Source: Candidatus Parcubacteria bacterium
GTDB lineage: Bacteria; Patescibacteriota; Minisyncoccia; Phycocordibacterales; GCA-2747955
Assembly: GCA_027024305.1 (NCBI GenBank)
Contig: JALVSO010000047.1
Coordinates: 1-12,129, forward strand
DNA length: 12,129 nucleotides
Direction: 5' to 3'
Below the pieces are notes generated by a model, which ran no database searches, was not told where the DNA came from, and worked only from the letters and a program-made list of their open reading frames with translations. The translations under genes were made by a program, and so were the position numbers. This document shows positions 1 through 7,186 of the stretch, piece by piece; the stretch's first letter is position 1; the number at the start of each line of letters is the position of its first letter.

Positions 1-18
1 CTTTTTGAACTAATTTTT

Positions 19-1020
19 CTACTTTTTTATTCTTTTTTTATGATTCTCAAAATACTCATCTATCATCTTTAATTTAAGTTCTTTTGAACAACCGTTATGA
101 TTTCTTAATAGTCTTTTAAGATAAGAAAACTCACCACCATCTAAAAGATTGGTAGTGTTTCGAATTTTTAATTCCGGATATTTTAAATAATTAAATAAGT
201 AAGGAAGATTGGTTTGAAGTGAACGGACAGCTGATCTTAATCTTTTATGAATATATTCATATCTTTTGGTTTCTAAATTAAATTGTTTTTCATTTAAAAA
301 ATCTTTTCAGTAAATTAAATAATCTTTAAATAGATCTTTAAATTCTTCTTCCGTAATTTCAGTTAATAGTTCAGTTAATAATTTTAAACTTTTAGAAGCC
401 GGTAATCTTGGTTTGCGAGTAATATATCTCAAAATAGTTTGTAATTGATGAAACTGACAATATTGAATAAGTATCTTTTCTTTTTCAAAAAACTCTCTAA
501 GCCCCTTTTTTCCATCAATTACAACGGATTGGACGGTAAAACCATCTTCAATCAACTGAAAATACATTTCTTTGTAATCAGATAATCTTTCACTATGAAC
601 TTCTTTTCAAATTAAAGGTTCTTGTTTTATTGAATCATAAAAAACCATTATTCCAAACTCTGTATTAAATTTTCTTTTATTAAAGAAAACAACATCAATA
701 ATTAAATTAATTTTTCTTGGTTTTTTCTTTTTAATTTCCACTTGATAATTTTCTAAATATTTTTGAATTGTTTTTGTACTTAAAATATATTTTTCTGATA
801 AATCTTTTAAAGTTTTTTTCTTCCAAAAGTATTCTTTAAATATTTTTTCACTTAAATTGATTTTCTTTTTTCTGTGTTTAGATTGAAATTTTCTTTGACA
901 GTTTTTACAAAAATACCTGGTTACAGGTCTTTTAACATCTTTTCTAATTCCACGTTTTATTGTTTTTAAACTTGAACAATATGGACATTTTACAGCCCTT
1001 CTTTTTGTTATTTTGACCAT
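19..1020 (-). CDS. IS transposase, IS256/IS1249-like, with two in-frame UGA codons
   Basis: A 333-residue DDE-type transposase, the enzyme that cuts and joins the ends of an insertion sequence. An N-terminal zinc ribbon (C12, C15, C38, C41) is followed by a helix-turn-helix-like stretch (about residues 55-95) and a catalytic core. Likely acidic residues are D109 (LIIDVVFF), D169 (VVIDGKKGL) and D294 or E297 (LLDGGEF). The C188/H191 pair in QYCQFHQ and the following RYITRKPRL resemble IS1249-type members of the IS256/Mutator group as I remember them. Standard translation breaks the gene at TGA codons 138 (607-609) and 238 (307-309). Reading both as Trp gives one uninterrupted protein ending in TAG at 19. 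A TGG is also used (W66). The gene is far more AT-rich than the transporter or helicase genes. The left IS end lies outside the window, so terminal inverted repeats could not be identified. The family is well supported, the subgroup less so. Confidence 0.85.
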
Positions 1021-1028
1021 AATTATCC

Positions 1029-1054
1029 ATTTTATCTATTTTTAAAATAGATAA
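1029..1054 (-). promoter_or_regulatory. Transposase -10 box and overlapping palindrome
   Basis: On the minus strand TAAAAT (1029-1034) lies 8 bases before the transposase ATG, consistent with a leaderless or nearly leaderless transcript. It overlaps a perfect inverted repeat, TTATCTATTTT at 1032-1042 and its complement at 1044-1054, with one central base. The palindrome could be an operator for autorepression or part of the IS end. Neither can be decided here, and no convincing -35 was seen. Confidence 0.4.
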
Positions 1055-1080
1055 TCCTTGGTTTTTGTTATGTATAAAAG

Positions 1081-1108
1081 AAATCCGGGGTTTTTAGGAC
1101 CCGGATTT
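1081..1108 (-). terminator. Hairpin terminator between permease operon and transposase
   Basis: AAATCCGGG (1081-1089) pairs perfectly with CCCGGATTT (1100-1108) around a 10-base loop. On the minus strand it is followed by CTTTTATA. On the plus strand only a short T run follows, and there is no plus-strand gene upstream. Its likely job is to stop read-through from the transporter genes into the transposase. Confidence 0.55.
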
Positions 1109-1173
1109 TTCGTTTACGCCTTTTTTTACATTTTTCAGAAGTGCTACTTGGGAAACCCTTCTTTGTTGTCTGA

Positions 1174-1222
1174 CGGCCGCCGTAGGCGGCCGGCACTGCG
1201 AGAAGAAACAACGAAGCAATCC
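1174..1222. repeat. GC-rich hairpin plus dispersed-repeat-like motif
   Basis: CGGCCGCC (1174-1181) and GGCGGCCG (1185-1192) form a strong hairpin with a GTA loop. It is followed by an ACTGCGAGAAGAAACAACG stretch and GAAGCAATCC (to 1222), whose TGC and GCA parts are mutually complementary. From memory this resembles the ATTGCGAG...GACGAAGCAATC family of short non-coding repeats dispersed in many bacterial genomes. It is markedly more GC-rich than its surroundings. A short plus-strand reading frame across it is not credible as a gene. The family match is an inference. Confidence 0.45.
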
Positions 1223-1229
1223 AAATACA

Positions 1230-1254
1230 AACTTAGAAGCCTTGCTTCTAAGTT
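1230..1254 (-). terminator. Terminator of the adaptor-permease operon
   Basis: Perfect 11-bp stem AACTTAGAAGC (1230-1240) and GCTTCTAAGTT (1244-1254) with a 3-base loop, 14 bases past the permease stop codon. The minus-strand tail TTTGTATTT is a weak U-tract. The plus-strand side also has a T-containing tail, but no plus-strand gene precedes it. Confidence 0.55.
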
Positions 1255-1268
1255 TTAGTTTAGAAAAA

Positions 1269-2513
1269 TTAATGGTAGAGAAGGGTTAAAATTCTTTTCC
1301 TTATTTCCCGATAGGCGGGCACGGCGGAACCAACGATACCGGCTGTGATAAAGAAGATGACACTCATCAAAAGAGCCTTTTCTTTCAAAAGCGGAACAAC
1401 ATCGGCCATGGGCATATCCAGAGGGTTTTTCCGGAAAGCTCCGATGATCCCGTAGTTCATCAGAAAATAACCGAAAAGTGATCCCAAGAGAGCATAGAAT
1501 AAACCGCGAAAAACATAGGAATAAATTATGGAGTTTTGCCTAACCCCCATGGCCTTTAAAATTCCCACCTGTCTGCGGTTATTGACAATATCCACAAAAA
1601 TAATAATGAAAATAACAAGACCGGCCACCAGGGAGCCGATAATTCGCAGAATGGTTCCAATCATTTCAAAGGATTTTGAGATGGCCGCCCCCAACAAGAG
1701 TTTCTCTTCCCAATCGGCTATATCATATTTTCCATAGCCGGCTTTTTTTAAGTCGGCTACCAGAGATTTCGCTTGCTTTTTGTCTTTTAGGCGAAAAATA
1801 ATTCTATCGGCTCCGGAATAGAGCCCGACCATTCTCCGCAGCTCTTTTTCCGGCACAAAAGCTCTCATATCCATATCAAAATTTTTGGTTTTAAAAATAC
1901 CGACCACTTGAAACTCCGCCGATTTTCCTCCCCTTTCCACCAAAATCTTATCTCCGACTTTCACCCCGCCCAAATCATCGGGGAAAACCGAAACTCCGTA
2001 ACCCCCGGCCAATTCCGTCCCCAGAATAATCTTGCCGCGGTCATCATCACGAAGCATCCGGCCATCAACAATTTTCGGAGCCATATCAAAAACAAAATTT
2101 CTACCCTCATTTCCCGTGTCCATACCCATTAAAAAAGCGGGTTGCCTTTTTTCATCTCGTCCGTCCTTTTCCTTTTGATTAACCAGAGTTACTCCGAATT
2201 CCAAAATCTGACTAACCTTTTCCACCCGAAAATCATCCTTGAATTTTTCCACTATTTCATCGGCTTTTTTTATATAGTCTCCGCCGGCCGCCGGTTCCAC
2301 AACCACCTCGCCGAACTGATAATTTATTTTTCCCTTATTCATTCCCGCGGTAATACCGGCAAAGATGGCATCGGTAAAAAGGAGATTCAAAAAAACAATC
2401 ATCATAATCCCCACCACCAAAATCAGAGAAGCCTTGTTCCCCCTTTGGATTGATTTTCAAGCCAGAAAAAAGGCCATATGAAAATCATTTTGGATTTCTC
2501 TGATTTTCTTCAT
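1269..2513 (-). CDS. MacB/FtsX-like ABC transporter permease, one in-frame UGA
   Basis: A 414-residue inner-membrane permease of the MacB_PCD/FtsX type. TM1 is at about residues 30-52, then a large extracytoplasmic domain to about 280, then TM2 (about 285-310), TM3 (336-358) and TM4 (380-402). The cytoplasmic signature NRRQVGILKAMGVRQ (312-326) between TM2 and TM3 is typical of FtsX domains. No ATPase domain is fused and none is encoded nearby, so the energising subunit must come from elsewhere. The start at 2513 follows the adaptor stop by four bases, implying translational coupling. It places TGA at codon 19 (2457-2459) in FLA-W-KSIQRGN, just before TM1. A standard-code call would start about 31 codons later and cut into TM1. 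One TGG Trp also occurs (DIADWEE). Substrate is unknown; lipoprotein, peptide or drug export are the family precedents. Confidence 0.85.
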
Positions 2514-2517
2514 AATT

Positions 2518-4077
2518 CTACTTTTTAAGTTTAACTATTTTTAAGCCTTTGAAATCATCGGCCCCGACCTCCAAATAATTTTCTCCCACAAAACCGGCAG
2601 AAAAATACTTTTTCAAAAACTTTTTATCAAAAATTCCTTCTTTCTTCGGATTTAAAATCATCACAAAATAACCCTTTTCATCTTTCTCCACCAACTTCCG
2701 ACTCAAAGCGGGTAGACCCTCCTTCTTTTCCAAAATGATATTGGCTTCACCAAGCATTCCCGGTAGGATTTTTTTATTTTCCTCATCCTCGTCAAAAAGA
2801 ATTTTGGCTCTATAATAATTGATACCGAAAATTTCCTCGGATTCCGGATAGATAAAAGATAATTTTCCTTTAAAAAGTTTATCACCGAAAGCGTCCAGTT
2901 TAATTTCAGCCTCCATACCAACGGCTATTTTAGCCACATCCACCTCGGGGATTTTTACTTCAAAATAGAAACCGGCGGAATTTATTTTTACCAGAGGTTC
3001 CGATGGTGAAAGATATTCACCCTCGTCTTTATAAACCTTAACCACCAAACCGCTCCGAGGGGCCCGAATATAGGTTTTTTGTAACTGTAAATAGGCATTA
3101 TTGGCCGAAACTTGTGCCGCCTTTATTTTTTCCTCGGCAATTTTCAAATCAGCCTCCGAAACGACATTTTTGGTTTTCTCTTCCAGGATTTGATTATTAT
3201 CCAACTGCTTTTCCAAAATTTCCAATTGATTTTTCAGAGTGATTAAATTATTCTTTTTAAGACTAATGCTCTCTTTAAGCTCCGAGAGTTTTTTCTCCTG
3301 CTCTTCTCGCTCCGTGTCCGTATAGCCCAAAAAGTTTTTGGATGCCTCGTATAATTTTTCAGCCATCTTTTCAAACTCTCCGCTTATAACTATGGCTTCA
3401 TCCAAGGCAACCTCTTCCTTTTCCGAATAAAGTTTAAAGCTTTGTCCCAATTGATACCTCATTTCTTCCAAAGCGGACATCTCATCCTCATGGGCAAGGC
3501 GACGATTAAAAACCGGATAGCTGTCCAAATGAGCAAAATAGTCATCAATCTCTAAACGCAATTTTTGATCCAAAAAAATATTAAGGTCATCAATGCCACT
3601 TTTAATATCATCCCTAATCTTGGTTATATTTTCCAAAGTTATTTTTCGATTATTTTCCGCCAGTTTTAAATCCAAATCCAAATTTTGATTGGGATTTTTG
3701 GTTTTCTCATAGCCGGCCTTGTTTAGATTAATATTGGCGTAGGCCGAATTCAATTGGGTTCTGTAATCGCTGTCTTTGATTTTCAACAAGAGCTGACCTT
3801 TTTTAACTTTCTGACCTTCTTCAACATACTTTTTAGACATGATTCCCGGAATTTCAGAGGCCAGAGTAATTTCATAGTCGGCCAAGACCTTTCCATCCAC
3901 ATTAACCGCCTTTTTTAAATTCTCATTTTTAATTTCAACCACTTCATAATCAAAATCCGGATTAGCCGTCTTATACCTTTGATAAAGTCCATGGAGAATA
4001 AAAAGCAAAAGCAACAAAAAAATCACCGCAAGAATTTTTCACTTTTTCTTTACAAATTTTAAAATCTTTTTCACCAT
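2518..4077 (-). CDS. HlyD/MacA-like membrane fusion (adaptor) protein, one in-frame UGA
   Basis: A 519-residue periplasmic-type adaptor anchored by one N-terminal membrane segment (about residues 14-29). The basic start MVKKILKFVKKK is followed by TGA at codon 13 (4039-4041), which as Trp gives KKKWKILAVI, a typical anchor. The first half of a biotinyl-lipoyl-like domain (EIPGIMSKKYVEEGQKVKKG, about 80-100) is followed by a long charged helical hairpin (about 115-325, with heptad-like Glu/Lys/Leu). The second lipoyl half (YIRAPRSGLVVKVYKDEG, about 335-355) and beta-barrel and membrane-proximal segments come next. The hairpin is long for MacA-like proteins. It is co-transcribed with the permease, and together they resemble a MacAB-type system with the nucleotide-binding part missing. 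The ATG is 6 bases after a TATAAT. It ends in TAG. The family is secure, the cargo unknown. Confidence 0.85.
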
Positions 4078-4083
4078 CGCCAA

Positions 4084-4089
4084 ATTATA
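4084..4089 (-). promoter_or_regulatory. -10 box for the adaptor-permease operon
   Basis: A perfect TATAAT on the minus strand ends 6 bases before the ATG at 4077, so the predicted transcript would begin at or next to the start codon. No convincing -35 was found at the expected distance (the upstream DNA is T-rich), and there is no Shine-Dalgarno before the ATG. Confidence 0.5.
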
Positions 4090-4148
4090 TATTAAAACAA
4101 AAAAAACAAAAGTAGTCCAAAATTAATTACTTACCTTCAAGAATTACT

Positions 4149-4190
4149 CGATGTTACACTTGTGAACAGGTGTTCACAAGTGTAACATCG
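4149..4190. repeat. Perfect 20-bp inverted repeat
   Basis: The arm at 4149-4168 (CGATGTTACACTTGTGAACA) is exactly complementary to 4171-4190, with only GG between. It lies between the small-peptide terminator and the adaptor promoter. On neither strand is it followed by a proper U-tract (an A-rich run follows on plus), so it is not an ordinary terminator. The two-base centre suits a dimeric protein site or a cruciform better than an RNA hairpin. Compare the imperfect palindrome at 5685-5722. Confidence 0.8.
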
Positions 4191-4223
4191 AAAAAGAAAA
4201 AACGGCCGTTCCAAAACAGCCGT
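4191..4223 (-). terminator. Rho-independent terminator of the small membrane-peptide gene
   Basis: Minus-strand stem ACGGCTG (4217-4223) and CGGCCGT (4202-4208), seven pairs with one G-U wobble and an 8-base loop, followed by a run of six T and more T-rich sequence. It lies six bases past the TAA of the 37-codon gene, a canonical arrangement. Confidence 0.75.
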
Positions 4224-4228
4224 CCTGA

Positions 4229-4342
4229 TTATTGATTTTTCTTATTCTCTCTACGACGATTAATAAGCTCTAAAACAATAATAACCGCCATGATTGAGAA
4301 AAAGAAAAAGTTAAAAAACAATTCAAGATTGTAAATATTCAT
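4229..4342 (-). CDS. Small single-span membrane peptide, 37 residues
   Basis: A short gene of 37 codons plus TAA, starting MNIYNLELFF and ending RRRENKKNQ. Residues about 7-27 are strongly hydrophobic (Phe, Ile, Val, Leu, Met, Ala), enough for one membrane span. The C-terminus is highly basic, so by the positive-inside rule it should face the cytoplasm. I do not recognise a family. It is nevertheless very likely real. It has a consensus Shine-Dalgarno AGGAGG (4348-4353) five bases before the ATG, its own promoter upstream with 17-base spacing, and a proper terminator downstream. It is the only gene here with a strong ribosome binding site. Small peptides like this often modulate larger membrane complexes. 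The adjacent adaptor-permease operon is one candidate partner, purely by proximity. Confidence 0.75.
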   Translation of the reverse strand: MNIYNLELFFNFFFFSIMAVIIVLELINRRRENKKNQ

Positions 4343-4368
4343 AACGCCCTCCTTTTTTGACTATATAA

Positions 4369-4397
4369 ATTAAAACACAATATACTCTAACTTTCAA
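4369..4397 (-). promoter_or_regulatory. Sigma70-type promoter of the small membrane-peptide gene
   Basis: Minus-strand -35 TTGAAA (4392-4397) and -10 TTTAAT (4369-4374), separated by exactly 17 bases. Each differs from consensus at one position. Transcription should start near 4362, giving a leader of about 20 bases that contains the Shine-Dalgarno. Confidence 0.65.
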
Positions 4398-4459
4398 GAA
4401 AACCCCAATGGACCGCAATTGATAATTACGACTCCAATTAAATAGTACAAATATAACTT

Positions 4460-5620
4460 TTATCTTTTGCCTTTAGCAACGGCTTTTGCCACGGCCTCCA
4501 CCACTCCCTTTTCAAAGGGTCCCGGAATAATTTTTCTCGGGCTTGGTTTTTTGACCAATTTGGCCAGAGCTTCGGCGGCGGCTATTTTCATTTCATCGCT
4601 GATTTGTTTTTTACCGGCCTCAATGGCCCCTTTGAAAATTCCCGGAAAAGCCAGAACATTGTTTATCTGATTGGGAAAATCACTACGACCGGTGGCCACA
4701 ATTTTAGCTCCGTATTTTTTGGCCAGATCCGGCATAATTTCCGGAATAGGATTGGCCATGGCGAAAATAACAGCATCAGAATTCATAACTTTTAAATGTT
4801 CTTCCTTTAAAATATCCGGTGCGGAAACACCGATAAAAACATCGGCTTCCACCAAAGCCTCCTTTAAATCACCACAAAGACCTTTTTTGGAAAAAGATAA
4901 AACTTCTTTTTTGATTTTATTCAGGTCATTTCTTTTTTTACAAACCAGACCGCGAGAATCCACAAAGAGAATATCCCCAACCCCGTAGAGTTTTAGAAGC
5001 TTTCCTGTGGCCACTCCGGCGGCCCCCACTCCGTTGATAACAACTTTAATATTTTCCTTTTTCTTTTTAACTATTTTTAAAGCGTTAATCAAACCGGCCA
5101 AAACCACAATGGCCGTACCGTGTTGGTCATCGTGAAAAACCGGAATATCCAATTCTTTTTTTAATCGCCCCTCAATTTCAAAACAACGGGGAGCGGAGAA
5201 ATCTTCTAAATTTATACCGGCAAAGGATGGAGCGATATTTTTAACGGTCTGAATAATTTCTTCCGTATCCTGGGTATTCAAAACAATGGGAATGGCATCC
5301 AAACCGGCAAACTTTTTGAACAAGACCGCCTTACCCTCCATCACCGGCATGGCCGCCTTCGGTCCGATATTGCCCAGCCCCAGAACGGCCGAACCGTCGG
5401 AAATAACCGCCACCGTTTTTCCGGCGGAAACCAAATCTCGATATTTTTTCTCATCCTTGGCAATCACTCGACAGGGCTCGGCCACTCCGGGAGTATAGGC
5501 GATGGATAAATCCTTTTTGTTTCTCAGGGGAAATTTTAAACCGGTGAAAATCTTACCTCCATGCCTTTTGTGTAACTTTAAACTTTCTTTATTATAATCA
5601 ATTTTTTTCATGCTCCCCAT
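4460..5620 (-). CDS. NAD(P)-dependent malic enzyme, short form
   Basis: A 386-residue malate dehydrogenase (decarboxylating), which converts malate and NAD(P)+ to pyruvate, CO2 and NAD(P)H in the cytoplasm. The length fits the short bacterial form without the phosphotransacetylase extension. Visible motifs are YTPGVAEPCR (42-51, catalytic Tyr42), SDGSAVLGLGNIGP (74-87), EGKAVL with catalytic Lys97, metal ligands in LED (E139, D140) and HDDQHGT (163-169, D164), and the Rossmann loop NGVGAAG (196-202). ATGRSDFPNQ and NNVLAFPGIF lie near the C-terminus. It has no Trp and no in-frame TGA. The protein may start at 5620 (MGSMKK) or at the second Met at 5611. The first is preferred because a TATAAA lies 8 bases before it, suggesting a leaderless message. 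It is monocistronic. No terminator was found between its stop and the small-peptide gene. Confidence 0.95.
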   Translation of the reverse strand: MGSMKKIDYNKESLKLHKRHGGKIFTGLKFPLRNKKDLSIAYTPGVAEPCRVIAKDEKKYRDLVSAGKTVAVISDGSAVLGLGNIGPKAAMPVMEGKAVLFKKFAGLDAIPIVLNTQDTEEIIQTVKNIAPSFAGINLEDFSAPRCFEIEGRLKKELDIPVFHDDQHGTAIVVLAGLINALKIVKKKKENIKVVINGVGAAGVATGKLLKLYGVGDILFVDSRGLVCKKRNDLNKIKKEVLSFSKKGLCGDLKEALVEADVFIGVSAPDILKEEHLKVMNSDAVIFAMANPIPEIMPDLAKKYGAKIVATGRSDFPNQINNVLAFPGIFKGAIEAGKKQISDEMKIAAAEALAKLVKKPSPRKIIPGPFEKGVVEAVAKAVAKGKR

Positions 5621-5628
5621 TCTAACAT

Positions 5629-5634
5629 TTTATA
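5629..5634 (-). promoter_or_regulatory. -10 box of the malic enzyme gene
   Basis: TATAAA on the minus strand, 8 bases before the ATG at 5620, implying transcription starting at or one base before the start codon. A TTGCGA lies 19 bases further upstream, longer than the ideal spacing, and is only a possible -35. Confidence 0.4.
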
Positions 5635-5684
5635 GGTAACTATTAAAATCTAATCGCAAGAGCTTTTAAAACCAAAAACCAAAC

Positions 5685-5722
5685 TTACCACACTCAATTC
5701 CGTACGGAGTTAAGTGTGGTAA
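5685..5722. repeat. 38-bp near-perfect palindrome
   Basis: TTACCACACTCAATTCCGT (5685-5703) is complementary to 5704-5722 at 17 of 19 positions, one of the two differences being a G-T pair. There is no spacer; the centre is CCGTACGG. It is upstream of the malic enzyme promoter, about 50 bases from the -10, and is followed on plus by a long A-rich, purine-rich run (5723-5782). It could be an operator or cruciform. There is no U-tract in a useful orientation for termination. Confidence 0.65.
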
Positions 5723-5777
5723 ATTTAAATTTTAAAAAAAAATAAAATAAAAAAGAAGGAAAAAGAAAGAAAAAAAA

Positions 5778-5919
5778 CAAAAACTCCCGGGCAGAGCAAC
5801 CCTGAACTCTCTACACAGCTAATACCTTCCTAATCAACCTTCTAAAAGACCGGTTGGTATTCACACGAATGCCGGTACAGTTGATTGAGGGCTTTTTCTG
5901 GAGGAACAAAAATCTCCGG
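5778..5919. other. Structured-RNA candidate, strand uncertain
   Basis: No gene is visible between 5621 and 6046. This part folds well on the plus strand. AATCAAC (5832-5838) pairs with GTTGATT (5880-5886) and encloses ACCGG/CCGGT and a hairpin GGTATTC-ACAC-GAATGCC (5856-5873, with one U-G pair). The stem is followed by GAGGGCTTTTTC. A further stem CTGGAG/CTCCGG lies at 5898-5919. On the minus strand the other end, CTCTGCCCGGGAG followed by TTTTTG and more T (5790 downward), looks like a weak terminator, so a roughly 150-base minus-strand RNA is also possible. I do not recognise a known riboswitch, SRP RNA, 6S RNA or tmRNA. Confidence 0.35.
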
Positions 5920-6011
5920 CAGTAAAAGAAATGGTATTTTAAAAAAACCAAAACATCAACTAATTGACTTTCAGAGTAATCTATAAATAAGGCAAAAAGT
6001 TTCGAACTTTT

Positions 6012-6040
6012 TTGTTTTTTAATCCCTTATGATGTATAAT
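6012..6040 (+). promoter_or_regulatory. Promoter of the hypothetical-Nudix pair
   Basis: -35-like TTGTTT (6012-6017) and perfect -10 TATAAT (6035-6040) with 17-base spacing. Six bases separate the -10 from ATG at 6047, so the start codon should be the 5' end of the mRNA. The upstream ATG pair at 6029 lies before the -10 and would not be transcribed from this promoter, which decides the start of the gene. Confidence 0.6.
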
Positions 6041-6046
6041 ACTCCC

Positions 6047-6676
6047 ATGTATTATGTAAAAAGTTTTGAAGAAGACTTTCACACAAAGATTGTCGTAAAG
6101 GGTGGTAAGAAAAAGTTTCAATCGGTGGAAGATATTGTAAAAACAAAAACCATAAAACCAAATACTCTGAGTTTCGGAGTTGAACAAAGACTAAGCACAA
6201 CAATCATCTCTAAAGAATATAGAAAATCCTACAGACCACAGGGAATAATCTTTAAAACAAAACAGAAACCGGATTATATTATCCCCTTTGACCTAGTTGT
6301 CCTTAGCGACGTTGAAAATGTCGTGGTCCATTATTACAGAATCAAAGACAGCATTCACTTTTATTATAATCATAAGTTAATTAAAGGCTTTGATAAATTT
6401 TTATATAAAAGCTTTAAATCAATGATAAAAAAATATCCAACACCGGATCATGTTTGAAAAGCTGTTAATGAGTTTCGGGAGAAAAATGGTTTTAAAAAAC
6501 TTCCAAAAAGCAAGAAAAGATTATTTCAATATAATGAAGCAGTATTTCATTCAGATGTTAAAATAGAACCCATAGCGATATTTGGCTATAAGAAAGAGGC
6601 CAGAGAAAAAGCAAAGAAGTTAGGATTAGAATACTTCAGGTCAGTTAATGAGTTTTATAAAAAGTATGGAGAATAA
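6047..6676 (+). CDS. Conserved-looking protein of unknown function, one in-frame UGA
   Basis: A 209-residue soluble, basic protein that I cannot assign to a named family. It opens MYYVKSFEEDFHTKIVV and has a beta-rich N-terminal half, including IIPFDLVVLSDVENVVVHYY. Reading TGA at 6455-6457 (codon 137) as Trp gives DHVWKAVNEFREKNG and adds about 72 residues of a compact, charged C-terminal region containing EPIAIFGYKKEAREKAKKLG. That segment looks like a small alpha/beta unit rather than random read-through. The stop is TAA, and the last codons overlap the Nudix start by 11 bases, so the two genes should be translationally coupled and functionally linked. The start at 6047 is chosen from the promoter; 6029 is an in-frame alternative adding six residues. 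No catalytic motif or signal peptide is seen. Confidence 0.75.
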
Positions 6677-7115
6677 ACTGTTCAGAAAAATAGTACCTGC
6701 CGGTGTTGGAGTTTTAATTAGAAATGAGAAAAATGAATTTTTATTAGGTAAAAGAACTGTTGATAATGGCATGGGTTTTTGGTCAACACCTGGAGGCTTT
6801 ATAGAGCCCAATGAAACCCTGGAAGAGGCTGGCTTAAGGGAAGTTTTAGAAGAAACCGGCTATAAAATTGATAATATAAATTTCTTGGGAATAACCGTAC
6901 TGGTCGGAAAAGAAGAATCATTTTTTGATGCCTGCTTGATAGCAAAAGTTAATTCCAACGATCTAAAAAAAGTTTGCAAAATAAAAGATATTGAATGTGA
7001 CGAATGATTATGGATCCCAAAGAAAGAAATAAAAAATATAAAACTTTGAAAACCTGCTGAAGCTATTTTTAAATTGTATTTTGACAAAAAGATTTATTAT
7101 GAAATGAAAATCTAA
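6666..7115 (+). CDS. Nudix hydrolase, two in-frame UGA codons
   Basis: A 149-residue Nudix protein, normal size for the family, which hydrolyses nucleoside diphosphates linked to another group. The Nudix box is complete: GFIEPNETLEEAG followed by LREVLEETGY, matching G-x5-E-x7-REUxEExGU. The strand before it (GVLIRNEKNEFLLGKR) and FWSTPGG are typical. Standard translation stops at TGA 7005-7007. With TGA as Trp the protein continues DEWLWIPKKEIKNIKLWKPAEAI and so on to TAA, using a second TGA at 7047-7049, and recovers the C-terminal helix expected for the fold. TGG and TGA are used within two codons of each other (W-L-W). The start at 6666 is preferred because it overlaps the previous gene's stop; 6648 is in frame. 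Substrate could be a nucleotide sugar, ADP-ribose or an oxidised nucleotide and cannot be chosen from sequence. Confidence 0.9.
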
Positions 7116-7135
7116 CTTGAAACTTTTAAATCCAA

Positions 7136-7160
7136 AACACCAAGGCAAGACCTCGGTGTT
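7136..7160. terminator. Bidirectional terminator between convergent genes
   Basis: AACACC-A-AGG (7136-7145) pairs with CCT-C-GGTGTT (7151-7160) around a 5-base loop. Pairing is complete on the minus strand (one G-U) and has one A-C mismatch on plus. Tails are GTTGTTGTTTT on plus, after the Nudix gene, and TTGGATTT on minus, after the helicase gene. It sits between two convergent stop codons. Confidence 0.65.
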
Positions 7161-7186
7161 GTTGTTTTGCGGTGATTTTTCCGTTT

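Noticed and set aside
307..1020. Two separate minus-strand proteins (307-567 and 607-1020)
   Set aside because: They are fragments of one transposase split by TGA codons; the frame is continuous from 1020 to the TAG at 19.
1032..1054. IS terminal inverted repeat
   Set aside because: It is a self-contained palindrome; without the other IS end in the window a terminal repeat cannot be shown.
1058..1258. Plus-strand 66-codon frame
   Set aside because: It spans a terminator, a GC-rich hairpin and a dispersed-type repeat, with arginine runs from the repeat; no ribosome site or homology signal.
5778..5919. SRP RNA, 6S RNA or tmRNA
   Set aside because: None of the conserved sequence blocks I know for these RNAs is present.
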